Numbered from the stretch's first letter, positions 34,697-45,049 are shown. The stretch is 64,000 bases of DNA from Leclercia sp. S52 (GCF_039727615.1 NZ_CP152474.1:2232001-2296000); one strand, 5' to 3'. Numbers and translations: made by a program. The notes: a model not told the origin generated them from the sequence alone.

Positions 34697-35862
34697 TGTT
34701 GCGCCTCCTTCACCCATTCCGGCGACACGCGCACGTATTTGATCGCCTGACGGAAGTAGGTATAGGCGATATGCAGCGACCCGTCGGCACCCTGTTTGAT
34801 GCTCGGATAGGAGAACTCGCGGTTGAGTTTCTCCAGCGAGTTGTTGGTCATGCAGTAGCCGTCGCCCTCGTCGAGGTTGCGCTGCCAGGCCCAGCTTTTC
34901 CCGCCGTCGTTGGATATCGCCACCGTCATTGGCGCGCGCGGTGCGCCCCAGAAGGCGGCGCGGCCGTTGGTCACCTCCGGCTCTTTGCGGCCGTCGCCAT
35001 CGTCGATCTCGTCATACAGCGAGGCGCGGCGCTCCAGCGCACCCGCCGCACTCATGTGGTTGAACACCAGCGCCAGCTCGCCGCTTGCTAGGGTGGTGAC
35101 CTGAATCGACGAGTTGTTGTTCGGCAGCGCCGTCGGCTCCGGCACCGACCAGCTTTCGCCGTTGTCCAGCGACTGGCTGATATAGATATTGTCCGCCCAG
35201 CGGCTGCGATACAGCGCCACCAGATGACCGTTATTCAGTGCCGTGATGTTCATGTGCACGCAGCCCAGACTCTCCGGCACCTCGACGTCGCGCCAGCTTC
35301 TACCCCGATCTTCGGAGATTTTCACCGCACTGATATCATCATTACCCACCCATTTCTCACCCGGCTGGGTACGGCAGTAGAAGACCGGCAGCAGCCAGTT
35401 GCCGTTCTCCAGCACCACTATGGGCTGGCGAATAAAGGTGCCGGGCTTGTCCAGCAGGGTGGCAATCTCGCCCCAGCTTTTGCCTGAATCCGCAGACTGA
35501 CGATAACGGACGATGGCGGTGTCCTGATTGCCGGAGAGCTGCGCGGTCCACAGCAGCCACAGCACGTTGTCCGGGGCGAGGAACAGCACCGGGTTCTGCT
35601 CCGAGCGGCTGGCATCATCCGACAGCTTCACCGCCTCGCTCCACTGGTTGCTGCCAGGGGTCAGGCGCGACCCCCACACTGAAATATCAGCGATCCCTTC
35701 CTGGGTACCGCCAAACCAGACGCACATCAGGGTGCCATCCGGCAGCGGCAGCAGGTTCGCGGCGTGGTTCTGCGGGCAGGAAGAGGGCAGCATTGCCGTT
35801 TCCACGCGGGCATCCTGCGGCTGCGGGCGAACAATCCCGTCACGGGTTACGGTTACAGACAT
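34693..35862 (-). CDS. BNR/Asp-box sialidase-family protein
   Basis: A 389-residue six-bladed propeller protein of the sialidase superfamily. Four Asp boxes of the form S-x-D-x-G-x-x-W are visible: SADSGKSW, SEDRGRSW, SLDNGESW and SNDGGKSW. An Arg-containing N-terminal region (ARVETAMLPSS, SRSEQNP, FIRQPIVV) could supply part of the Arg triad. No signal peptide is seen, so it would act in the cytoplasm on an imported glycoside. The start is the ATG at 35862 after GGAG. It is coupled to the transporter gene before and the YhcH gene after. Whether it cleaves sialosides or another acidic sugar is unknown. Confidence 0.82.
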   Translation of the reverse strand: MSVTVTRDGIVRPQPQDARVETAMLPSSCPQNHAANLLPLPDGTLMCVWFGGTQEGIADISVWGSRLTPGSNQWSEAVKLSDDASRSEQNPVLFLAPDNVLWLLWTAQLSGNQDTAIVRYRQSADSGKSWGEIATLLDKPGTFIRQPIVVLENGNWLLPVFYCRTQPGEKWVGNDDISAVKISEDRGRSWRDVEVPESLGCVHMNITALNNGHLVALYRSRWADNIYISQSLDNGESWSVPEPTALPNNNSSIQVTTLASGELALVFNHMSAAGALERRASLYDEIDDGDGRKEPEVTNGRAAFWGAPRAPMTVAISNDGGKSWAWQRNLDEGDGYCMTNNSLEKLNREFSYPSIKQGADGSLHIAYTYFRQAIKYVRVSPEWVKEAQQ

Positions 35863-35863
35863 A

Positions 35864-37276
35864 TCAGACTCCATTATGTTGAACAGGGGCAGGCGCTTTG
35901 CGATCCGCTTTATTCGGGATCAGACGGTCGAGGACCATAATCACCGCCGGGGTGATCAGCGCGATATACATATTGTTAATGCCAAACGGGTCGCCCAGCA
36001 GATACCACACCGAGGTCACCACGCAGGCACCAATCAGGCCAGCGTTTGCCCCGCGGGTGCTCCTGAAGAACGGCGCATAGAAGGCAATCACCGCCACCAC
36101 CGTAATCGACAGACGAATGGCGCGGGTGAAGAACGACAGCTTCAGCACTTCCGGCACCAGCAGGACGAAAATCAGCGGCAGGAAGCCAATCAGCAGCGAC
36201 ATCCAGCGGGTGGCTTTAAACTCCTGCTCCGGGGTAGGGTTGCGGTACGGCACGTAGAAATCTTTTACTACCAGCGAGGCGATAGCCAGCGCCACGGTAC
36301 TGACGCTCACGAAAATTGAGGCAACAAGTGACGTTGTCACCAGGCCGGCCAGCCACGGGTTCATGTCCTGCAGGAAGATTGGCATGGCGTACAGGCTGTC
36401 GATCTCCGGGTGCAGATACTTCGCCGCCACGCCGATCACCGCAATCGCCAGGGCAATCGGCAGGCAGAAGAAGAAGGCCACCCAGGTGGAGCGTTTGGCG
36501 GACTTCACATCTTTGGTGGAGGAGATGGCCTGAATCACAAACTGGGTACAGAAGATGGAGCCGATGGTGCCAATCAGCCAGGCAAAGATGGTGCTGGCGC
36601 CGATTTTGCCATCCCAGGTCCAGTAGTACGACGGCATCTGCTCAATCATCGGCGTAAAGCCGCCGGTTTTAGAGAGCGCGAAGCCCATGATCACCAGAAT
36701 ACCGAAATACTTCAGGGCGCTGTGCAGCAGCGTTACCCAGGCCACCCCCTTCATACCGCCAAAGGCGAAGTAGAAGGTACTGACAATGGCGGTAATAAAG
36801 GCCGCGACCGGCAGGTTGACCTTCAGCACGGTGGAGATGGCCGCCGCGCCGGAGACGTAGTTGCCCACGTTCACCAGCAGCAGGGCGTAAATCATGATGA
36901 TCGAGATGATGTTTTTGGTGCTGGTGCCGTACTTCTCGGCAATCGCCCCGGAGATGGTGATTTTGCCGGTGCTGTAGATGCGCTTCACCAGCAGCAGGCC
37001 AAACAGCGGGAAGCCAATGGCCGCGCCGATCACCGACCAGGAGGCGGCAAAACCATCCTCGAACGCCGCCTGGGCGGTACCGATGGTGGATTTCGCGCCG
37101 ATGTATTCGGACATCAGCAGGATCCCGACAATAAACGCCGGCATTGCGCGGGAGCCCTCCATAAAATCGCCGGAGTTTTTACTGCGCAATCGGAACGTCA
37201 GCCAGGTGGTAAACAGGATGTAGACAATCACAATGCCTACGATGATCAGGGTATCTTCAGCGGTAAAATTGTTCAT
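35864..37276 (-). CDS. Sodium:solute symporter (SSS family)
   Basis: A 470-residue membrane protein with about 13 hydrophobic segments of the SSS family. The GILLMSEYIGAKSTIG motif near TM2 and ITISGAIAEKYG are typical, and QAISSTKDVKSAKRSTW is the conserved loop. Several SSS members carry sialic or other acidic sugars. As the only transporter of the leftward operon, it probably imports the substrate that the sialidase-like and lyase-like enzymes process. Confidence 0.88.
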   Translation of the reverse strand: MNNFTAEDTLIIVGIVIVYILFTTWLTFRLRSKNSGDFMEGSRAMPAFIVGILLMSEYIGAKSTIGTAQAAFEDGFAASWSVIGAAIGFPLFGLLLVKRIYSTGKITISGAIAEKYGTSTKNIISIIMIYALLLVNVGNYVSGAAAISTVLKVNLPVAAFITAIVSTFYFAFGGMKGVAWVTLLHSALKYFGILVIMGFALSKTGGFTPMIEQMPSYYWTWDGKIGASTIFAWLIGTIGSIFCTQFVIQAISSTKDVKSAKRSTWVAFFFCLPIALAIAVIGVAAKYLHPEIDSLYAMPIFLQDMNPWLAGLVTTSLVASIFVSVSTVALAIASLVVKDFYVPYRNPTPEQEFKATRWMSLLIGFLPLIFVLLVPEVLKLSFFTRAIRLSITVVAVIAFYAPFFRSTRGANAGLIGACVVTSVWYLLGDPFGINNMYIALITPAVIMVLDRLIPNKADRKAPAPVQHNGV

Positions 37277-37353
37277 CTTTGCCTCTCTTCAGGGCGTAGG
37301 AACCCTGGGCGCCTGCGGCACCCGGTATTCTTATGGACGAAATCAAACGCCGG

Positions 37354-38238
37354 TTACTGCAGTGACTTCGTCACTATCTGGCGGATCTGTTCAGTCTGTT
37401 GCGCATCGAAAGCCACCGCGTAGCGGCTTTCACCCACCTCTTCGCCCATCACCTGCAGCGCTTTTTTCACCGCCGCCGGGGAGAAGGCCACTTTATACAA
37501 ATCGATCCGCAGTTCAGTCACCCCTTCCTGCGCCTGACGCGAGCCGTCGATATCGCCCGCATGGAAACGTGTCCAGATGGTGTTGATCGCCTCCGGTGCG
37601 ACGTTTGCCAGCCCGGAAATACAGGCGGAACAGCCCTCGACAAAGCCCTGATGGATCAGCGAGTCCGGGCCATTCAGCACGTCGAAATCCTCGATGCCCT
37701 GGGCAGCCTTCAGGAAACCGCTCAGGCTCTCATAGCTGCCCGCGCTGTCCTTAATGCCGATGATGTTCGGATGCGCAGCCAGCACCCGCGCGGTGTGCTG
37801 CTCAATAGTGTTGCCGGTGCGCGCCGGGATGTTGTAGAGAAAGACCGGCACCGTCAGGGCATCGGCGATGGCGGTGTAGTGGGTAATCAGCTCCGCCTGC
37901 GTCAGGGGGACAAACCACGGGGTGATTACCGATACCGCATCGACGCCAAGGCTTTCAACCTGCTTGCCGAGGCGGATGGTGGCGCGGGTGGAGATTTCGC
38001 CGATATGCGCCACCACCGGCGCACGGCCTGCAACCTCTTCCACGCAGGTGCGGGTGACGGCCACTTTTTCCTCTTCGGTCAGCACGAAAAACTCACCGTT
38101 GGTGCCGCCGCAGAAAATACCGTTCCCCGCCGCCAGCTGGCGCTGGATTTGGCGTTTCAGTCCCGGCAGATGCAGGGCACCATCCTCGGTAAAGGGGGTG
38201 ACGATCGCCGTCAGCACGCCTTCAATCTTGTTACGCAT
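37354..38238 (-). CDS. DapA/NanA-family aldolase (2-keto acid lyase)
   Basis: A 294-residue class I aldolase of the dihydrodipicolinate synthase / N-acetylneuraminate lyase family. Schiff-base Lys lies in IIGIKDSAGSY, the catalytic Tyr in FLYNIPARTG, and the carboxylate-binding loop reads GGTNGEF instead of the GTTGE of DapA. This points to a lyase for 2-keto-3-deoxy sugar acids or sialic-like acids rather than lysine synthesis. It is the second gene of the operon. Likely products are pyruvate and an aldehyde, the latter a possible substrate for the adjacent alcohol dehydrogenase. Confidence 0.87.
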   Translation of the reverse strand: MRNKIEGVLTAIVTPFTEDGALHLPGLKRQIQRQLAAGNGIFCGGTNGEFFVLTEEEKVAVTRTCVEEVAGRAPVVAHIGEISTRATIRLGKQVESLGVDAVSVITPWFVPLTQAELITHYTAIADALTVPVFLYNIPARTGNTIEQHTARVLAAHPNIIGIKDSAGSYESLSGFLKAAQGIEDFDVLNGPDSLIHQGFVEGCSACISGLANVAPEAINTIWTRFHAGDIDGSRQAQEGVTELRIDLYKVAFSPAAVKKALQVMGEEVGESRYAVAFDAQQTEQIRQIVTKSLQ

Positions 38239-38255
38239 TTCTCACTCCTTCGATG

Positions 38256-39401
38256 TTAAATTTCGGGGAACAGGGTCTGATAAATGCCCTGCACCTCGGC
38301 ATGTCTGACCTGACGCGGGGCGTTGTTCATCAGGCGTTTTACGTTCAGGGCAGCATCGCTCAGGGAGGCGATGTCATCCCGCGGGACGCCCAGCGTTTCG
38401 AGGTTGTCCGGTAAGTTCAGGCGGCGCACCAGGGCGGCAAACCACGCCACCAGCGCATGAGATTTTTCCTCTACCGACAACGATGTATCCGCACCCGGCA
38501 CCAGATCCCACACCTGAGCAAATTTTTCCACGGCATCCGGGCGCACCACGCGCATGCAGGGCGCTAACAGAATGGCGTTCGCCACTCCGTGCGGCAGGTG
38601 ATATTTGCCGCCCAGCGGATAGGAAAGGGCATGCACCAGATGGGTGCCGGCATGGGCAATGGCCACGCCGCCGTAGTACGAGGCCCACAGCATCTCCAGC
38701 TTCGCCGCCAGATTGTGCGGCTCGGCGCAGGCGGTTTCGATATTGTTCAACAGCTTGCGCAGGCCAATCAGCGCCGCGTTGTCGCTCAGCGGATTTGCCA
38801 CGGTGGCGGTAAAGCACTCAATCAGGTGGCACAGGGCATCGATCCCGGTGGAGGAGGCAATGTGCGGCGGCATGCTGGTGGTGAGTTCCGGTAACAGCGC
38901 CACGTAATCCGGCAGCAGCACCGGGGAGATAATGCCGATTTTGGTGCTCTGCTCAGGAATGGCGAGGATCGCGTTCGGCGTGGCTTCGGAACCGGTACCG
39001 GCGCTGGCCGGGATCAATAAAGAGGCAAGACGAACGGTCGGTTTTTCACCCGCCAGCAGGGCGTCGAGCCCCGGAGAAGAGGGATGACACAGCACGGAGA
39101 GCAGCTTCGCCACATCCAGTACGCTGCCGCCGCCCACGCCCACCACCAGATCGAAAGCGGTGTCGTTGATCTCCGCCAGCAGGGCGCGCACGTCATGGTT
39201 GGTCGGTTCCGGCGGTACGCTCTCAATCACGCTGACGCGGCGGTTGTCGGCTTCCAGCAGGGTGCGGATGGCGCGGGCAGCGTCCAGACGGGCGATATTG
39301 CCGTCGGTGACCAGTAAAAGGCGCGTTTTGCCTGCCAGCAGGGGCGCGAGGGCCGGGATCGCACCCGCACCGCTGATAATTGTACTGTTAATGGTTAACA
39401 C
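38256..39401 (-). CDS. Iron-containing alcohol dehydrogenase
   Basis: A 381-residue group III alcohol dehydrogenase. GGGSVLDVAK binds NAD(P), and the metal site is formed by Asp/His residues in GIDALCHLIEC and in HALSYPLGGKYHLPHG. The GTG start at 39401 follows AGGAG at 6 nt and gives the usual family length; the frame extends to 39515 without a better start. First gene of the six-gene leftward operon, divergent from the kinase gene. It probably reduces a short aldehyde produced by the neighbouring aldolase. Confidence 0.86.
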   Translation of the reverse strand: MLTINSTIISGAGAIPALAPLLAGKTRLLLVTDGNIARLDAARAIRTLLEADNRRVSVIESVPPEPTNHDVRALLAEINDTAFDLVVGVGGGSVLDVAKLLSVLCHPSSPGLDALLAGEKPTVRLASLLIPASAGTGSEATPNAILAIPEQSTKIGIISPVLLPDYVALLPELTTSMPPHIASSTGIDALCHLIECFTATVANPLSDNAALIGLRKLLNNIETACAEPHNLAAKLEMLWASYYGGVAIAHAGTHLVHALSYPLGGKYHLPHGVANAILLAPCMRVVRPDAVEKFAQVWDLVPGADTSLSVEEKSHALVAWFAALVRRLNLPDNLETLGVPRDDIASLSDAALNVKRLMNNAPRQVRHAEVQGIYQTLFPEI

Positions 39402-39482
39402 ATTGCTCTCCTGTTGCTGTGTCTGTGATTGAGTTCGATCAAACCAGGCAATCACAGTCATCGTGTGTCTAAATTTATAATT

Positions 39483-39499
39483 TATTCGTAAACCGAATA
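39483..39499. promoter_or_regulatory. Candidate operator between divergent operons
   Basis: TATTCG-TAAAC-CGAATA is a perfect 6-bp inverted repeat with a 5-nt spacer, in the 175-bp gap between the two divergent operons. A DeoR-family regulator is encoded at the end of the rightward operon, and DeoR operators often contain TTCG/CGAA halves. A second, weaker palindromic stretch (TCAAACGTGATTGA) is at about 39522-39535. Confidence 0.45.
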
Positions 39500-39576
39500 C
39501 CTTGATCTTGCTCACACATAATCAAACGTGATTGAATATAATCATTAACAGGAAATGCGAACCTTTGGGGATGTAA

Positions 39577-40792
39577 GTGAACAACCTGAACAGAGAAGTG
39601 GTGGCGATCGCCGATGACTTTACCGGCGCAAACGACGCGGGGGTCAGCCTGGCGTTAAGCGGCAAAAAAGTCAGCGTGGCGTTTCAGACTCCCTTTACCG
39701 GCGACACCGATGCGCTGGTTATTAATAGCGACAGTCGATCGCTTCGGGCATCAGAGGCCGCTGAAAAGCTGACGCGCTTTGCCGCCGAGATTGACGCCGC
39801 AAAATGGCTGGTGAAGAAAATCGACTCCACCCTGCGCGGCAATCCGGGGGGCAGAAGTGGAAGCGCTGCTGCGTCTGAGCGGTCAGCGTCAGGCCATCGT
39901 CGCCCCGGCCTTCCCGGCGGCGGGGCGCACTACGCAAAATGGCATCTGCCTGGTGAAGGGCGTGCCGGTCACCGGGACCGAATTTGCCAGCGACCCGAAA
40001 ACCCCGGTGCGCCATGCGCATATTACGGCGGTGCTGGCAGAGCAAACTGCGCTTAACAGCGTGGTCGTTACCCCGGCGCAGCTGGCCGCGGCCCTGCAGG
40101 GTGATGCGCAACTGGTGATTGTCGATGCGCAGAGCGACGACGAGCTGGATCAAATCATCAGTGCGGCATTTGCCTGCGACCCACGCCCGCTGCTGGTGGG
40201 CTCCGCCGGGCTGTGCGATGCCCTGGCGCGCCGGCTGGCGACCCCACGGCAGCTGCTGGCGGTTATCGGTTCGATGAGTGAAATTGCTCAGCAGCAGATC
40301 CAGCGGGTGCGCACGCAACATAACGTCAGCACGGTACTGATAGATATCAATGATGTGTTCAGCGACGCGATGGCGGGCTATCAGGAGCAGATCGTGGCTG
40401 AGCTGGCGGCAGGCCAGCACTGCGTCGTGCATACCTGCGCCGATACTCAGGCCCGGCATCAGATCGACGCCCTGTGCCAGCAGCGCGGATTAAGCCGCGC
40501 CGCGCTGGGTGAGACCATCAGCGCGTTTCTCGGGGAATTGACGCGCAGGGTGCTGGAGAGCCATAGCCCGGCGGCGCTGTACGTTTCAGGCGGCGACGTG
40601 GCGATGGCGGTCGCCAGCGCACTCGACGCGCAAGGTTTTGCCATACGCGGACAAGTGGCGCAGTGCGTGCCGTTTGGTCGGTTTTTGGGTTGTCGCTGGC
40701 AGGGGCCAGTCATGACCAAAGCGGGCGGTTTTGGTACTGAAACCACGCTGCTTGAGGTTTTGCATTTTATCGAGGAGAAGATGAGTGACTAA
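39577..40792 (+). pseudogene. Four-carbon acid sugar kinase (DUF1537 family), frameshifted
   Basis: ATP-dependent kinase family of D-threonate/D-erythronate kinases, about 404 residues after correction. The N-terminal domain begins VVAIADDFTGANDAG and has KKIDSTLRGN; the C-terminal nucleotide domain has YVSGGDVAMAVA and MTKAGGFGTETTL. The frame breaks in a run of six G at 39846-39851; with five G, CGNPGAEVEALLRL-type sequence continues into the downstream frame. This is the only defect, so it may be a sequencing error. The GTG start lies after GGGGATGTAA. It overlaps pdxA2 by 8 bp. Confidence 0.88.
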
Positions 40793-41771
40793 TATCATTG
40801 CTGTAACCATGGGCGACCCGGCGGGCATCGGCCCGGAGATCATTATCAAATCCCTGACCGAAGGCGAGCTGTCCGGCGCGCCGCTGGTGGTAGTCGGCTG
40901 TGCCCGCACCCTGCAGCGGGTGCTGGAGAAAGGGATCACCGCCCCGGCGGAGTTACGCGTGATTAACCGCGTCAGCGAGGCGCAGTTCGGCCCGGCTATT
41001 ATTAACGTGCTGGATGAGCCGCTGGCGGATCCCGAGGCGTTGCAACCCGGCGTGGTGCAGGCCCAGGCTGGCGATCTGGCCTACCGCTGCGTGCGTCGCG
41101 CCACCGAACTGGCGATGGCGGGCGAGGTGAAAGCCATTGCCACCGCGCCGCTCAACAAAGAGGCGCTGCATCTGGCGGGTCATCACTATCCGGGCCATAC
41201 CGAACTGCTGGCGCACCTCACCGACAGCAAAGATTACGCCATGGTGCTCTATACCGACCAGCTGAAGGTGATCCATATCACCACTCATATCGCGTTGCGC
41301 AAATTCCTTGATACCCTCAACCAGAATCGGGTAAAAACCGTGATTGGCATTGCGGATACCTTCCTTAAGCGCGTGGGGTATAAGAACCCGCGTATTGCCG
41401 TGGCCGGGGTTAACCCGCACGCCGGGGAGAACGGTCTGTTTGGCGACGAAGAGATCAATATTGTCGGCCCGGCAGTGGAAGCGATGAAGGCCCAGGGGCT
41501 GAATGTGTCAGGGCCGTGCCCGCCGGATACGGTGTTTATGCAGTGCCATGAAGGGATGTATGACATGGTGGTGGCGATGTATCACGACCAGGGGCATATC
41601 CCACTGAAGCTGCTCGGTTTTTACGACGGGGTGAACATCACCGCCGGGCTGCCGTTTATCCGGACTTCTGCTGACCATGGCACCGCGTTCGACATTGCGT
41701 GGACAGGTAAAGCGAAGTCTGAGAGCATGACGGTTTCTATCCAGTTAGCGATGCAAATCACACGGGAATAA
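40785..41771 (+). CDS. pdxA2: PdxA2-family 4-phosphate dehydrogenase
   Basis: A 328-residue homologue of 4-hydroxythreonine-4-phosphate dehydrogenase. PdxA2 proteins paired with DUF1537 kinases oxidise and decarboxylate D-threonate- or D-erythronate-4-phosphate to DHAP. The start segment [11 protein letters not shown] and metal-binding His residues in [23 protein letters not shown] and [13 protein letters not shown] are visible. The GTG start overlaps the kinase stop. It is followed after 1 bp by the DeoR regulator gene. Confidence 0.92.
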   Translation: MTNIIAVTMGDPAGIGPEIIIKSLTEGELSGAPLVVVGCARTLQRVLEKGITAPAELRVINRVSEAQFGPAIINVLDEPLADPEALQPGVVQAQAGDLAYRCVRRATELAMAGEVKAIATAPLNKEALHLAGHHYPGHTELLAHLTDSKDYAMVLYTDQLKVIHITTHIALRKFLDTLNQNRVKTVIGIADTFLKRVGYKNPRIAVAGVNPHAGENGLFGDEEINIVGPAVEAMKAQGLNVSGPCPPDTVFMQCHEGMYDMVVAMYHDQGHIPLKLLGFYDGVNITAGLPFIRTSADHGTAFDIAWTGKAKSESMTVSIQLAMQITRE

Positions 41772-41772
41772 T

Positions 41773-42534
41773 ATGAAGGGATATAGCCGGTTAGAACAGA
41801 TAATGGACTACCTGAAAGGGCACAATCTGGTGACGGTGGATCAGCTGGTAGCGGCCACGGATGCCTCGCCTGCGACCATTCGCCGGGATCTGATTAAGCT
41901 CGATCAGGAGGGGGTTATCAGCCGCACCCACGGCGGCGTGACCCTGAACCGGTTTATTCCTTCGCAGCCCACCACCAGCGAAAAGATGCAGCGCAGTCTG
42001 GCGGAGAAACACGCCATCGCCTGCGCGGCCGCCAGCTTCGTAAAAGCCGGTGACGCGGTGGTGCTCGACGCGGGCACCACCATGATTGAACTCGCGCGCC
42101 AGCTGACCCATCTGCCGTTGCGCATCATCACCAGCGATCTGCATATCGCCCTGTTTCTCTCGGAGTTTAAGCAGATTGAGGTGACGATTATCGGCGGGCG
42201 TATCGATGACTCCAGCCAGTCCTGTATTGGCGAGCACGGCCGCCGCCTGCTGCAGAACGTCTGGCCGGATATCGCCTTTGTCAGCTGTAACGGCTGGGAT
42301 CTGGAGCGCGGCATTACCTCGCCGACGGAAGAGAAAGCGGCGCTCAAACGGGATCTGATCGCCAACGCCCGACGCCGCGTACTGCTGGCCGACAGCTCGA
42401 AATACGGTGCCTGGTCGCTGTTTAACGTTACCCACCTCAACACCCTGACCGATATCGTTACCGACAAACGGCTGGACGAAGGGGTGCAACAGACCCTGAG
42501 CCAGCTGGATGCGACGCTGACTCTGGCGCCTTAA
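41773..42534 (+). CDS. DeoR-family transcriptional repressor
   Basis: A 253-residue regulator. The N-terminal winged helix contains [20 protein letters not shown] followed by [14 protein letters not shown], the DeoR signature; the C-terminal sugar-phosphate sensing domain has [14 protein letters not shown] and DSSKYGAWS. It is the third gene of the rightward operon and probably controls both divergent operons through the 39402-39576 gap. The inducer is likely a phosphorylated sugar acid. Confidence 0.93.
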   Translation: MKGYSRLEQIMDYLKGHNLVTVDQLVAATDASPATIRRDLIKLDQEGVISRTHGGVTLNRFIPSQPTTSEKMQRSLAEKHAIACAAASFVKAGDAVVLDAGTTMIELARQLTHLPLRIITSDLHIALFLSEFKQIEVTIIGGRIDDSSQSCIGEHGRRLLQNVWPDIAFVSCNGWDLERGITSPTEEKAALKRDLIANARRRVLLADSSKYGAWSLFNVTHLNTLTDIVTDKRLDEGVQQTLSQLDATLTLAP

Positions 42535-42538
42535 GTGC

Positions 42539-43483
42539 TCAGGGCAGGCGGGCGATATTGGCTTTGATCACCTCCGCCGAATGGCGGAATTTTTGCAATT
42601 CGTCATCCGCCAGTTTCAGCTCGATGATCTGCTGGACACCGCTCTGGGCCAGCACCGCCGGTACGCCGATCGCCACACCGTCCACCCCATACTCGCCGTC
42701 CAGAATGCAGGAGATCGCCAGCGCCCGGTGGCTGCCGGTAAAAATATTGCGGCAGATCTCAGCGATGGTGGCGGCGATGCCGTACTCCGTGCAGCCCTTC
42801 CGGGCGTAGATCTCAAAGCCCTGTTTGCGCACGCGCTCGGCCAGTTCATCAAAATCCAGCGTTTTACCGGTGTGGCGTTGATACACGTCGGCAATCGGCG
42901 AGCCGTAGACCGATGAATGGGACCAGACCGGGAACTGTGTATCCCCATGCTCGCCCAGGATAAAGGCGTCGATGCTCTGTGCGCCAATATCCAGCGCCTG
43001 CGCCAGAGTACGTCGCAACCGGGTGGTATCCAGCCAGACGCCGGTGCCGATCACCTGATGGCGCGGCAGGCCGGAGAGCTGCCACACCTGCCAGGTAATG
43101 ATGTCGCACGGGTTAGTGGCGATCAGGAAAATGCCGTTAAATCCGCCCGCCATCATCTGCGGCACAATGCTTTTCACGATGCTGGCCGTGGCGTTCAGCT
43201 CATCCAGCCGCGTCTGCCCCGGTTTGAGGGCACCGCCGGAGACGGTGATCACTGCGATATCCACATCGGCACAGTCGCTGGCCGCGCGGGTGGAGATGGT
43301 CATCATGCCCGGCATATAGGCGGCGGCATCCGACAGATCCCAGGCGTGGCCTTCGCTGCGCGGCTGGTTGATATCCACCAGCAGCAGCTCCTCGCAGATA
43401 TTCTGGTTCAGCAGGGCGTAAGCGGCGGAGGTACCGACGTTTCCGGCCCCGATAATCATCACTTTGCGGGCTTTGGTGTTCAT
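42539..43483 (-). CDS. L-lactate/malate dehydrogenase family enzyme
   Basis: A 314-residue NAD-dependent 2-hydroxyacid dehydrogenase of the LDH/MDH family. GAGNVGTSAAYAL binds NAD, TNPCDIITW follows, and the catalytic His is in FILGEHGDTQFPVWS. Arg residues for substrate are in SGGALKPGQTRLDEL, where the variable specificity loop lacks a clear LDH Gln or MDH Arg, so it may act on a bulkier 2-hydroxyacid (hydroxyisocaproate type). The start at 43483 follows CAGGAAAAACA. It is convergent with the DeoR gene (4 bp apart). Confidence 0.87.
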   Translation of the reverse strand: MNTKARKVMIIGAGNVGTSAAYALLNQNICEELLLVDINQPRSEGHAWDLSDAAAYMPGMMTISTRAASDCADVDIAVITVSGGALKPGQTRLDELNATASIVKSIVPQMMAGGFNGIFLIATNPCDIITWQVWQLSGLPRHQVIGTGVWLDTTRLRRTLAQALDIGAQSIDAFILGEHGDTQFPVWSHSSVYGSPIADVYQRHTGKTLDFDELAERVRKQGFEIYARKGCTEYGIAATIAEICRNIFTGSHRALAISCILDGEYGVDGVAIGVPAVLAQSGVQQIIELKLADDELQKFRHSAEVIKANIARLP

Positions 43484-43634
43484 TGTTTTTCCTGAGATTT
43501 TAACCGTGACTGGGCCCAAACTTACGCCCCAGGCGTTGGAGGCGCAATGGCTGGCGGCAGCTATAAGTTAAAAATATGCCTGTTCGCCCGGCACGCGGCG
43601 TTAAGGTGGAGAAAAACGATAAAAGGAGCCTGCC

Positions 43635-44117
43635 ATGTATTCCATTACCTCAGAATCGCCCGCCCATCCGGCTATCACTAACCTGATTGCCGACCTCGAC
43701 AGTTACCAGAGCACGCTCTATCCGGCGGAAAGCAACCATCTGCTGGATCTGACCGGGCTGCCCGATCACAGCCTGATCATGATGGTGATCCGCGATCGCC
43801 AGCTCAACGCCGTCGGCTGCGGGGCCATCGTGCTGAACGGCGACGGCAGCGGGGAGATGAAGCGGGTCTATATCGATCCGACCCATCGCGGGCAGCGGCT
43901 GGGTGAAAAACTGCTGGCGGCGCTGGAAGATGAAGCGTTGAGCCGCAGCTGTCATACGTTGCGCCTCGAGACCGGCATCAAGCAATTGCCGGCCATTCAT
44001 CTGTATGAGCGCTGCGGGTATCAGCGGTGCGAAGCCTTTCCGCCGTATGCGCCCGATCCCCTGAGCCTGTTTATGGAGAAGGTGCTGGTGGCTGACCTTC
44101 GTTTAGCAGTGCTATAA
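43635..44117 (+). CDS. GNAT-family N-acetyltransferase
   Basis: A 160-residue acetyltransferase. The acetyl-CoA loop [16 protein letters not shown] follows [10 protein letters not shown], and the C-terminal part has [21 protein letters not shown] and ends FMEKVL with a short tail. This resembles the PanZ/YjaB-like group that acts on small molecules; the substrate is unknown. A ribosome binding site AAAAGGAG precedes the ATG. Its 3' end overlaps the 3' end of ptrR on the other strand by about 47 bp. Confidence 0.87.
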   Translation: MYSITSESPAHPAITNLIADLDSYQSTLYPAESNHLLDLTGLPDHSLIMMVIRDRQLNAVGCGAIVLNGDGSGEMKRVYIDPTHRGQRLGEKLLAALEDEALSRSCHTLRLETGIKQLPAIHLYERCGYQRCEAFPPYAPDPLSLFMEKVLVADLRLAVL

Positions 44118-44950
44118 AGGCTTCGAGCTGGCGGGTCATTGCCCCCCCGGCGCCACACCAGCCAGGTGGTGAGCCAGCGCCAGTTCTCTGCCAGCGGCCA
44201 GGCTTCTACCTGCTGATGGCCGGGCATGCTTTCCAGCATCGAGCGCGGCATCAGCGCAATCCCGGCCCCGGCGATCACGCAGGCCAGCATGCCGTGGTAA
44301 GACTCCATCTCATGAATGCGCCCCGGCGTGGCACGATCCGCATGAAACCAGCTTTCGAAATGGCGGCGATAGGAGCAGTTGGCGCGAAAAGCGTAGATAT
44401 CGCGTCCGCTGATGGCCAGCGCCCGATCCACCTTCGGCTGCCCGGCCGGCACTACCAGCATCATCTCCTCCCGGTAGACCGGCATCCCCTCCAGCTCCGG
44501 GTGAGTTAAGGGCCCGTCGACAAAGGCTGCGCTTAACGTCCCCTCCAGCACGCCATCGATCATCGTACCCGAAGGGCCAGTTGCGAGTGCAAACTGAATG
44601 CGCGGATAGCGCTGGTTAAACTGCGCCAGCGAGGCCGGGATGCGCACCGCCGCCGTGCTCTCCAGCGACCCGAGGGTAAACAGCCCCTGGGGTTCATCGC
44701 CGGCCACCACCATCCGGGCTTCATCCACCAGAGCAAGGATCTGCCGGCTGTAGCGCAAAAAGTTGTGTCCCGCCGGGGAGAGGCGCAGCCGCTGGTTCTC
44801 GCGGATAAACAGCTCCACGCCGAGGTCGGCCTCCAGCTGTTTGATGCGGGTGGTGAGGTTGGAGGGCACGCGGTGCACCTTCTGCGCGGCCTGGGTGATG
44901 CTGCCGGTCTGGGCGACGGCGTTAAACATTTCCAGCTGGGTCAGATCCAT
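44071..44950 (-). pseudogene. ptrR: LysR-family regulator PtrR (YneJ), frameshifted at 3' end
   Basis: A LysR regulator of about 292 residues collinear with E. coli PtrR/YneJ, which controls sad and putrescine use. The N-terminal HTH ([20 protein letters not shown]) and effector domain are intact. Near the C-terminus the frame breaks in seven C at 44142-44148 (plus strand); removing one base restores [20 protein letters not shown] and a stop at 44071. As sequenced, the last 30 residues are replaced by an unrelated 50-residue tail. It is divergent from its target sad. Confidence 0.88.
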
Positions 44951-45049
44951 GTCATTCTCGTATCGTGAATAAGGTGGTCACTATTATTCATTTTTAAGAA
45001 ATAGCAGAGTACGCCACACTGTAGCAACTGTTATTACACGGAGCCGATC

